Of a stretch of DNA of 10,893 nt, positions 1 to 5,089 are shown piece after piece. Source of the DNA: Myxococcales bacterium (GTDB taxonomy: Bacteria; Myxococcota_A; UBA9160; JALSIO01). Below the pieces are notes generated by a model. It did no database searches, was not told the DNA's origin, and saw only the letters and a list, made by a program, of their open reading frames with translations. Made by a program: the position numbers and the translations under genes. The stretch covers positions 1-10,893 of the forward strand of contig JALSIO010000731.1 in assembly GCA_026989995.1 (NCBI GenBank), in the 5' to 3' direction. Each line of letters opens with the position of its first letter. Positions within the stretch are counted from its first letter, which is position 1.

Positions 1-1093
1 GCACCGTCTCGAGGTTCACCATGTGGCGCATCGCGGCGTAGTCGTCGACGATCCCATTGGCGCCGAGGAGGTCGCGGCAGATCCGCGCCGCCCGGAGGGC
101 CATGTCGACGTTGTTGCGCTTGATCAGCGACACCATCGTGTGATGAAGGCGGCCCTCGTCCTTGAGCCGGCCCGCCCGAAGGGCGAGGAGCTGCCCCTTG
201 GTGATCTCGGTGAGCACGTCCACCAGCTTGGCCTGGGTGAGCTGCTTACCCGCGAGCAGCCCCCCCTGCACCGCGCGTTCGCGCACGTAGTCGAGCGCCT
301 CGCGGTAGCAGGCCATCGCGGCTCCGAGGGCACCCCAGGCGATCCCGTACCGGGCCTGGTTCAGGCAGGAAAGCGGCGCGCCGAGGCCGCGGGCGCCGGG
401 AAGCTGGTTCTCCTCCGGCACCTCCACGTCTTCGAGGAAGAGCTCCGAGGTGATCGAGGCGCGGAGGGAGAACTTCCCCTTGATGTCGCGCGCCTCGAAA
501 CCCGGCGTCCCGCGCTCGACCAGAAACCCCCGCACGCCCTCCTCGGTGCGCGCCCAGATGACGGCGACGTCGGCGATGGAACCGTTGGTGATCCAGCGCT
601 TGGTGCCGTTCAGCACGAAGCCGTCTCGCCGGCGTTCGGCCCGCGTGCGCATCCCGGAGACGAAGCTACCCGCGTCCGGCTCCGTGAGGCCGAAGCAGCC
701 GATGGCGCGGCCCGCGGCCATCTCGGGAAGCCATCGCTCCTTCTGTTCCTCGGAGCCGTAGGTCAGGATCGGGTACATGCAAAGCGAGCCCTGCACCGAG
801 GCGAAGGATCGCAGGCCCGAGTCACCGGCCTCGAGCTCCTGCATGACGAGGCCATAGGCGACCTGGTTCATGCCCGCGCAGCCGTAGCCGTGGAGGTTCG
901 CACCGAAGAGGCCGAGCTCGGCCATGGTGGGCACGAGCTCCATGGGAAACGAACCGTCCCGACGCACGTGCTCCTGGATCCGGGGGAGGAAGTCCCGGCG
1001 CACGAACTCGCGGACCGTGTTGCGCGCGAGGATCTCGTCCTCGCTCAGCAGATCCTCGATGTGGAGGAAGTCGACGCCTTCCGGGTCGGCCAA
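1..1093 (-). CDS. gcdH: Glutaryl-CoA dehydrogenase (acyl-CoA dehydrogenase family), 3' end beyond window
   Basis: FAD enzyme that oxidises glutaryl-CoA, usually with decarboxylation to crotonyl-CoA, in lysine, tryptophan or aromatic-acid breakdown; soluble. The window holds 364 residues of an expected ~390. Seen: N-terminal helical domain; E88, R95 and S99 in ELEAGDSGLRSFAS, matching the human GCDH residues that hold the substrate's distal carboxylate (mature numbering 87, 94, 98); FGLTEPDAG near 134-142; KRWITNG; KFSLRAS; SLIKRNN; LLGANGIVDDY; and the final NLETV, just before the family's T-Y-E-G catalytic glutamate, which is cut off. The start is TTG at 1093: an in-frame TAG lies at 1147-1145, no ATG or GTG lies between, and GGAGG sits 6 nt upstream. 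The frame is continuous from 1093 to 1. Oddity: the R-x-Q-F-G flavin motif reads RAVQG at 273-277. Family assignment is firm; glutaryl specificity is likely. Decarboxylating and non-decarboxylating types cannot be told apart without the missing end. Confidence 0.9.
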   Translation of the reverse strand, partial: MADPEGVDFLHIEDLLSEDEILARNTVREFVRRDFLPRIQEHVRRDGSFPMELVPTMAELGLFGANLHGYGCAGMNQVAYGLVMQELEAGDSGLRSFASVQGSLCMYPILTYGSEEQKERWLPEMAAGRAIGCFGLTEPDAGSFVSGMRTRAERRRDGFVLNGTKRWITNGSIADVAVIWARTEEGVRGFLVERGTPGFEARDIKGKFSLRASITSELFLEDVEVPEENQLPGARGLGAPLSCLNQARYGIAWGALGAAMACYREALDYVRERAVQGGLLAGKQLTQAKLVDVLTEITKGQLLALRAGRLKDEGRLHHTMVSLIKRNNVDMALRAARICRDLLGANGIVDDYAAMRHMVNLETV

Positions 1094-1097
1094 GGGG

Positions 1098-1132
1098 GCC
1101 CTCCGCGCGCGCCCCCGGGGCGGCCGGAGGGC
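1098..1132 (-). promoter_or_regulatory. gcdH ribosome binding site inside a possible hairpin
   Basis: On the minus strand GGAGG (1104-1100) precedes the TTG at 1093 by 6 nt and decides that start. The same bases form one arm of an inverted repeat: GCCCTCCG at 1132-1125 pairs perfectly with CGGAGGGC at 1105-1098 around a 19-nt loop that contains CCCCGGGG. Folding would hide the Shine-Dalgarno sequence. The RBS is well supported; a regulatory role for the hairpin is inference and may reflect base composition. Confidence 0.5.
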
Positions 1133-1194
1133 GCGCGGCCCATGCTAGCGAAGGCCGACGGGGCCGCGGTTGCGGCGTGGAGCCCCGGGACGCC

Positions 1195-1222
1195 GGGCCC
1201 GGCGGCCGCGGCCGCCGGGCCC
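1195..1222. repeat. 28-bp perfect palindrome between phasin-like gene and gcdH
   Basis: The left half GGGCCCGGCGGCCG is followed immediately by its exact reverse complement, giving 14 bp arms with no spacer. It lies 22 bp past the phasin-like stop codon and about 100 bp before gcdH. As RNA it would form a very stable hairpin with a 4-nt loop on either strand. There is no U-run after it on either side, so it is not a textbook intrinsic terminator. A Rho-assisted or U-less terminator, an mRNA-stabilising hairpin or a protein site are all possible. Confidence 0.6.
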
Positions 1223-1244
1223 ACCATCCACTCCCTGGCGCGGG

Positions 1245-1748
1245 CTAGGCCGCGTGGGCCTCGGACTCGTGCTGCTTCTCGAGCTCCCGCAGCTTCTTGT
1301 TGATCTGCCCGAGCTTTCGGTCGAGCCGCTGCACGTCGCTGCGCGAGGCGATGTGGAGGGCCGCGAGCAGGTTCTCCACCTGGCGCTCCACGTCCTTCTG
1401 GAGGGTCTCGACCTGGCGGCTCACGTCGCGCTGCAGGGACTCGGCCCGCTTCACGGCCGGCAGCCGCTGGACCTCGCGGAGCAGCGTGCGGTACCGGCGC
1501 TGGAGCTGCCGCTCCAGGGTGCGGCGGCGTGCCGCGAGCTCCCGCTCGAGCCGCCGGCGGCGCGTCGCCGCCCGCCTTCCGAGGCGACCGAGCTCCTTTT
1601 CCACCGTCCGGACCGCGTCCTGGATGCGCTCCACGCCTTCCTGCACCAGGTTCGCCTGTGCCATCGATCGCTGCCTCCTCGTGGGGCCGCTCTTGCGGGA
1701 CCCCCTCGTGCTGCGGGACGCGCGGGCCGTCGACTTTCTCGCTGCCAT
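1245..1748 (-). CDS. Phasin-like coiled-coil protein with basic N-terminal tail
   Basis: 167 residues from ATG 1748. Residues 1-30 form a Lys/Arg/Ser/Thr-rich disordered tail. Residues 31-130 are almost uninterrupted charged helix with 11-residue periodicity (67-77, 78-88, 105-115, 116-126). Residues 131-160 hold IASRSDVQRLDRKLGQINKK and a short coiled coil resembling the C-terminal segment of phasins and PHA granule-associated proteins. Phasins coat polyhydroxyalkanoate granules; some with basic tails also bind DNA. No signal peptide or membrane segment. GGAGG lies 6 nt before ATG 1748. An internal ATG at 1664 (GAGGAGG 9 nt upstream) would give 139 residues without the basic tail, and two isoforms are possible. 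The frame stays open to a GTG at 1973, but that part looks noncoding (Pro/Gly/Ala-rich). The gene has its own predicted promoter upstream. Phasin identity rests on overall character and the C-terminal motif; a generic coiled-coil protein is the alternative. Confidence 0.7.
   Translation of the reverse strand: MAARKSTARASRSTRGSRKSGPTRRQRSMAQANLVQEGVERIQDAVRTVEKELGRLGRRAATRRRRLERELAARRRTLERQLQRRYRTLLREVQRLPAVKRAESLQRDVSRQVETLQKDVERQVENLLAALHIASRSDVQRLDRKLGQINKKLRELEKQHESEAHAA
1371..1436 (-). repeat. Tandem 11-residue repeat within the phasin-like protein
   Basis: Residues 105-115 (LQRDVSRQVET) and 116-126 (LQKDVERQVEN) are near-identical consecutive 11-mers. An earlier related pair, LERELAARRRT and LERQLQRRYRT, occupies residues 67-88. 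Eleven-residue periodicity is typical of right-handed or nearly straight coiled coils and of amphipathic surface-binding helices, which fits a granule-coating protein. Confidence 0.75.
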
Positions 1749-1774
1749 TTCGATCCTCCCCTTCGATCCTCCCC
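1749..1774 (-). repeat. Tandem 13-bp repeat carrying a duplicated Shine-Dalgarno
   Basis: On the minus strand GGGGAGGATCGAA occurs twice head to tail (1774-1762 and 1761-1749), with the second copy abutting ATG 1748. Each copy contains GGAGG; the proximal one is 6 nt from the ATG and the distal one 19 nt. The perfect repetition is seen directly. It marks the ATG at 1748 as a real initiation site. Confidence 0.8.
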
Positions 1775-1979
1775 TCGGTTCTCGCGGGATGACGGGCCGC
1801 CCGGTTCCGGGCATCGCCCCCGACCCGGGCGGGGGTCCGGAGGCCACCGGACGCGGCGCACCCCCGGGCGCGGCCGGGGCGGAGCGGCTCGCCCCGCCGC
1901 CGGACGGAGCCAGTCGCGGCCAGGGGGCCGTCGCGAGAGGGGCCGGACCGCGGTGGGCCGTTCCCCGTCCCACGGCGCC

Positions 1980-2007
1980 AATCTAACACACCGCGTTATC
2001 GGGTCAA
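1980..2007 (-). promoter_or_regulatory. Predicted sigma70-type promoter for the phasin-like gene
   Basis: Reading the minus strand, TTGACC (2007-2002, five of six matches to TTGACA) is followed after 16 nt by TAGATT (1985-1980, four of six matches to TATAAT). It lies in the least GC-rich part of the neighbourhood, where chance matches are less diluted by G/C. Transcription would begin near 1973, giving a ~225-nt leader before ATG 1748, or nearly leaderless initiation from the GTG at 1973 if that start were used. Confidence 0.45.
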
Positions 2008-2127
2008 GCGCGGCCGCAACGGGCGGGGGATCAGGATTAACTTATTACTTTCGAATGGTTACGGACTCCGAGCGAGTCTCTGGCGAACGTGGTGAGACGC
2101 ACCGCAGCATTCTCGCCCCCAGGGGCA

Positions 2128-3123
2128 TCATAAGCGGGCCACGGCACTGGCCCACGAGAAGCCCGAGCCGAAGGCCGTCATCGACACCAGGGTTCCCGGA
2201 GTCAACCGGCCGGCCTCGTCCGCCTCGGCGAGCAGCAGGGGGATGGAGGCCGCGGAGCAGTTGCCGTAGCGCTGGATGTTGCTCGGGGCCTTCTCCGGCG
2301 GGATGCCGAGCTGCCCCATCACGTACTCGTTGATGCGCAGGTTCGCCTGGTGGAAGAGGAAGAGATCCACGTCCTCGAGCTTGAGGCTCGCGGCGTGGAG
2401 GGTCTCGAGGAGCACCTCGGGCATGCGCGTCACCGCGTGCTTGAACACGAATCGCCCCTCCATCACCGGGTAGATCCGTCCGCTGCGCACGTGCTCCTCG
2501 GTCAGCCTGGGCCCCGGATAGCCGGTTCCCGGTGCCTCGATCCAGAGGCGCCTCGCGTGTCGACCCTCGGCGTGCATGCGCACCTCGAGGATGCCGGCAT
2601 CGTCCTTCTCGCTGCCCTCGAGCACGACGGCGCCGGCCCCATCTCCGAACAGGACGGAGACGGCCCGGCCACGGTCCGAGATGTCGAGCCCGGTGGAGTG
2701 GACCTCGCAGCCGACGAGGAGCACGCGCCGGAACTGACCCGCCCGGATGAAGGAGTCGGCGGTGGCGAGGCCGAAGAGGAAGCCGCTGCACTGGGCCCGC
2801 AGGTCGAAGCACGGAATCTCCCCGCAGTCGAGGCGCTCCTGCAGGAAGAAGGAGGTTCCCGGGAATTCCGCGTGGGCGGAGAGGGTGGCGAGCACGATGC
2901 AGTCGATGTCCCCCGGCTCGAGGCCGGCACGGGCCAGGGCCCGGCGCGCCGCCTGCTCTGCGAGGTCTGCAGCCGTCTCATCGGTCACCCACCGCCTTTC
3001 CTCGATGCCGCTGCGCTGCCGGATCCATTCGTCGCTGGTGTCCATGCGCTCGGCGAGGTCGTGGTTGGTGACCACCCGCTCGGGGACGTACCCCCCCGTC
3101 CCCACGATCCTGGCGCGCACCAT
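2128..3123 (-). CDS. fabH: Beta-ketoacyl-ACP synthase III (KAS III)
   Basis: Condenses a short acyl-CoA primer with malonyl-ACP to start fatty acid synthesis in the cytosol. 331 residues against 317 in E. coli. Seen: N-terminal GTGGYVPERVVTN; DEWIRQRSGI; catalytic Cys112 in RAQCSGF; GDGAGAVVLE near 161-169; His258 in FHQANLRINEY; Asn288 in YGNCSAASIP; and the C-terminal FGSGFSWASA loop. The Cys-His-Asn triad is complete. The 14 extra residues fall between Cys112 and His258, in the stretch around APGTGYPGPRLTEEHVRSG, which shapes the acyl pocket in this family. YGNCS replaces the common GNTS. ATG 3123 follows the hflX stop by 3 nt, with GGAGG 10 nt upstream inside the last hflX codons, so the two are very likely cotranscribed and translationally coupled. 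No other fab gene is nearby, so a paralog with a special primer preference is possible. The broad call is secure. Confidence 0.93.
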   Translation of the reverse strand: MVRARIVGTGGYVPERVVTNHDLAERMDTSDEWIRQRSGIEERRWVTDETAADLAEQAARRALARAGLEPGDIDCIVLATLSAHAEFPGTSFFLQERLDCGEIPCFDLRAQCSGFLFGLATADSFIRAGQFRRVLLVGCEVHSTGLDISDRGRAVSVLFGDGAGAVVLEGSEKDDAGILEVRMHAEGRHARRLWIEAPGTGYPGPRLTEEHVRSGRIYPVMEGRFVFKHAVTRMPEVLLETLHAASLKLEDVDLFLFHQANLRINEYVMGQLGIPPEKAPSNIQRYGNCSAASIPLLLAEADEAGRLTPGTLVSMTAFGSGFSWASAVARL

Positions 3124-3126
3124 CGC

Positions 3127-4806
3127 CTACCCCCCTCCGGCGGCGAGGCCCAGGAGCCTGCGCCGCGTGTGCTCCGGGACCCGCTCCCGGAAGACGCGCT
3201 CCTCCACCTCGCCGAGGAGCTCCGCAAGGCCCTCTCCCGAGCGCGCGGAGATCGCCACGCCTCCGTGTCGCCGCACGAGGGCATTCCGCTCGCCGGCGCC
3301 GAGGAGGTCCGTCTTGTTCCACACCAGGAGCTCCGGCGTCCCGGCGACGCCGATCTCGTCGAGCACGCCGCGCACGGCGCCGACGCGGCGCTCGGCCTCG
3401 GGGCTGCTCGCGTCCACCACGTGGAGGAGCAGGCAGGCGTCCTCGAGCTCCTCGAGCGTGGCCCGGAATGCTGCCACCAGGTCCTCGGGGAGGTCCCGGA
3501 TGAAGCCCACGGTATCGGTCACGATCACCTCGCGTTCGCGCGGGAAGCGCAGCCGCCGGGAGGCCGGATCCAGCGTGGCGAACATCCGATCCTCCACGTG
3601 GACATCCCGGTGGGTGAGCGCCCGGAGCAGCGTGCTCTTGCCGGCGTTCGTGTAGCCGACGATCGACAGGACGGGAAGCCCCTGCCGCCGCCGCCGCCGG
3701 CGCCGCCCCTCCCGCTCGCGCCGCAGCCGCTCGAGCTCGCGGTCGAGTCGGGCGATGCGCTCGCGCACCCGGCGGCGGTCCACCTCGAGCTTGGTCTCGC
3801 CCGGACCCCGTCCACCGATCCCGCCCGCCAGACGGGAGAGGGAGAGGTCTCCGCGCTGGGCCAGGCGGGGCAGGCGATAGCGGAGCTGGGCGAGCTCCAC
3901 CTGGAGCTTGCCGTCCCGGGAGCGGGCGCGCTGCGCGAAGATGTCGAGGATCAGCTGCGCCCGGTCGATCACCCGGAGCTCCATGCGGTCCGAGAGGTTG
4001 CGGGCCTGCACCGGGGTGAGGTTCTGGTCGAAGATCACGAGGTCCACGCCCTGCTGGAAGGCGCGGATGAGCAGGTCCTGAAGCTTCCCGGGCCCCACGA
4101 CGGTGCGGGGATCCACCTGCGGCCGCCTCTGGATGACGGTGTCCACCACCTCGACCCCCGCGGAGCGCGCGAGCTCCCGGAGCTCCTCCACGTGTGCCTC
4201 GAGGTCGGCGGCCCTGCGCCCGGCACTGACCGAGACCAGCAGGGCGCGCTCCCCCGATCCCACCTCCCGGGTGCGATCGCGTCGGGCGAGCTCCTCCTCG
4301 AGGCTCCGGATGCGCTCGCGGAAGTCGAAGTCGAGCATGGAGGGCGGGGCGGGCGGGAGCTTCTCGATGCCCGCGCCCTCCGCGTTCTCCGGGAGCAGCA
4401 TGGCCGCGTGGACCCGGCCGGGCAGGCCGTCCTCCTCCACGGAGATCACGGCCATCGCATCGAGGCGGAGCAGGGCGAGGTCGGTGAGGTCGTCCCGGGA
4501 GAGCCCGTCGTCGGAGAGGCGGGTGTGCAGGCAGCGCAGGCCACGCAGGCGGCCGGGACCGGCCCGCATGCGCCCCCAGTCCGGCAGCACGATGGAGCGC
4601 TGGTCACCCACCATCACGTGGGTGACCGCGCCCCGCCGGTCCACGAGCGCGCCGACCAGGCGCCCGGTCTCGAAGGAGAGCTCGCAGAGGGAGCGGGCGA
4701 ACTCCTGGGTGACCAGGCGGTCCGGGGGCAGCCGCCGGGTGCGCAGCTTCTCGAGCCGCCGGACCTGGCTCGCCTTGAGGCCCTGGGTGTTGCCGGTGAT
4801 GTGGAT
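3127..4806 (-). CDS. hflX: Ribosome-associated GTPase HflX, long form; start codon unresolved
   Basis: HflX binds the ribosome and splits or rescues stalled 70S particles, especially under stress. Counted from the ATC at 4806, 559 residues against 426 in E. coli. Residues 5-140 are the extra N-terminal domain of long HflX proteins (GNTQGLKASQVRRLEKL, then LPDWGR and RDDLTDLALLRLD). Residues 185-370 hold the HflX domain (VVGPGKLQDL, FDQNLTPVQARNL, RDGKLQVELAQLRYRLPRL, GGRGPGETKLE) and a charged coiled coil ending in seven arginines. The G domain follows: G1 GYTNAGKST 384-392, G2 TLDP 411-414, G3 DTVGF 431-435, G4 NKTD 497-500, G5 ISARSG 519-524. No ATG, GTG or TTG occurs in frame between 4806 and the ATG at 5091, which overlaps the glmU start. 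The first internal ones (GTG at 4644, ATG at 4614) would cut off the conserved N-terminus. AUC at 4806 (GGAG 9 nt upstream), CUG at 4833, a long leader from 5091, or a base error are the options. Confidence 0.9.
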   Translation of the reverse strand: MHITGNTQGLKASQVRRLEKLRTRRLPPDRLVTQEFARSLCELSFETGRLVGALVDRRGAVTHVMVGDQRSIVLPDWGRMRAGPGRLRGLRCLHTRLSDDGLSRDDLTDLALLRLDAMAVISVEEDGLPGRVHAAMLLPENAEGAGIEKLPPAPPSMLDFDFRERIRSLEEELARRDRTREVGSGERALLVSVSAGRRAADLEAHVEELRELARSAGVEVVDTVIQRRPQVDPRTVVGPGKLQDLLIRAFQQGVDLVIFDQNLTPVQARNLSDRMELRVIDRAQLILDIFAQRARSRDGKLQVELAQLRYRLPRLAQRGDLSLSRLAGGIGGRGPGETKLEVDRRRVRERIARLDRELERLRREREGRRRRRRRQGLPVLSIVGYTNAGKSTLLRALTHRDVHVEDRMFATLDPASRRLRFPREREVIVTDTVGFIRDLPEDLVAAFRATLEELEDACLLLHVVDASSPEAERRVGAVRGVLDEIGVAGTPELLVWNKTDLLGAGERNALVRRHGGVAISARSGEGLAELLGEVEERVFRERVPEHTRRRLLGLAAGGG

Positions 4807-4939
4807 GGTTGCCTTCTCCGGAGTCCCGCACAGGGGACGGGGACACCCGGAGGGTAGCAGTCCCGGCTGGGATCGGGGCGCTGATCGTAGCGGAAAACCC
4901 TCATTCCTGGGAGAAGTGAGTCGGTTCCGGGACGGCTCC

Positions 4940-4959
4940 CCGGCCCCGATCGGGGCCGG
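4940..4959. repeat. 20-bp perfect palindrome upstream of glmU
   Basis: The half CCGGCCCCGA is followed directly by its reverse complement TCGGGGCCGG, centred between 4949 and 4950. It is about 130 bp before the glmU start and contains a copy of GATCGGGGC that also occurs 77 bp to the left. It could be a dimeric-regulator operator or an RNA hairpin. No U-run follows, so a terminator is unlikely. Confidence 0.55.
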
Positions 4960-4975
4960 TACCCTGCTGCCCTCG

Positions 4976-4990
4976 GGGGCCGGTGGCCCC
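4976..4990 (+). promoter_or_regulatory. Small stem-loop in the glmU leader
   Basis: GGGGCC (4976-4981), loop GGT, GGCCCC (4985-4990) form a 6-bp all-GC stem. Alone it is unremarkable in DNA of this composition; it is listed because it sits between two stronger inverted repeats in the same leader. Confidence 0.35.
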
Positions 4991-5013
4991 GCCGGCCCCG
5001 GCGCCCGGGGGAA

Positions 5014-5046
5014 GCCTCCGTCGGGCGAGGGCCGGGCGACGGAGGC
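5014..5046 (+). promoter_or_regulatory. Stem-loop with 10-bp stem in the glmU leader
   Basis: GCCTCCGTCG (5014-5023) pairs perfectly with CGACGGAGGC (5037-5046) around a 13-nt purine-rich loop (5024-5036). The 3' arm ends 43 nt before the glmU ATG, leaving the real Shine-Dalgarno free. The GGAGG in the 3' arm is paired. A role in control of glmU-glmS expression, or a protein-binding inverted repeat, is possible but unproven. Confidence 0.45.
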
Positions 5047-5089
5047 ACCCGTCAACGCCGGCCGGCCGGGCGCCGAACAGGAGGACTCC

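Larger units (their letters stand above)
1749..2127 (-). promoter_or_regulatory. 379-bp intergenic region: structured leader of the phasin-like gene
   Basis: No convincing gene lies here. The part from 1749 to about 1973 would be an untranslated leader of roughly 225 nt. It contains several short GC-rich inverted repeats: 1799-1804 with 1807-1812, 1835-1840 with 1847-1852, and 1875-1881 with 1890-1896. The part from 2008 to 2127 is relatively AT-rich around 2030-2060. It includes a weak stem, GACTC 2064-2068 with GAGTC 2074-2078, which could help end fabH transcription but has no U-run. The phasin frame is open through 1749-1973 from a GTG, with composition unlike the real gene. Confidence 0.45.
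4807..5089. promoter_or_regulatory. Divergent intergenic region between hflX and glmU
   Basis: About 283 bp that must hold promoters in both directions. A patch less rich in GC lies near 4882-4925; on the minus strand it includes TACGAT (4889-4884), a possible -10 for hflX, but no matching -35 at the right distance. I see no convincing promoter hexamers for glmU. GATCGGGGC occurs at 4871-4879 and again at 4948-4956 inside the 20-bp palindrome. Three inverted repeats (4940-4959, 4976-4990, 5014-5046) fill the glmU side, so the glmU mRNA leader is probably strongly folded. The glmU Shine-Dalgarno AGGAGG lies 5 nt before ATG 5090. Confidence 0.5.

Noticed and set aside
239..290. Possible frameshift in gcdH around the G-run at 260-265
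   Set aside because: Codon positions were followed from 1093 through 700 and 289 to 22; the frame is the same throughout and family-like sequence lies on both sides, so the RAVQG change is treated as a substitution.
23..1303. Open frame of 426 codons on the plus strand at the left edge
   Set aside because: It is opposite gcdH and part of the phasin-like gene; its sequence is a low-complexity shadow, whereas the minus strand gives a continuous acyl-CoA dehydrogenase.
2064..2078. Intrinsic terminator after fabH
   Set aside because: The stem is only 5 bp and no U-run follows on the minus strand, so it is kept only as a note in the intergenic entry.
2350..4857. Open frame of 835 codons on the plus strand opposite fabH and hflX
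   Set aside because: It is antisense to two genes with clear catalytic motifs. Its translation is rich in Glu/Gly/His/Ala/Leu without domains, and such long shadow frames are expected where third codon positions are almost all G or C.
4884..4889. Promoter -10 (TACGAT, minus strand) for hflX
   Set aside because: Four of six matches, but the sequence 16-18 nt upstream (near TCCCAG) does not resemble a -35 and there is no extended -10, so it is not called as a promoter.
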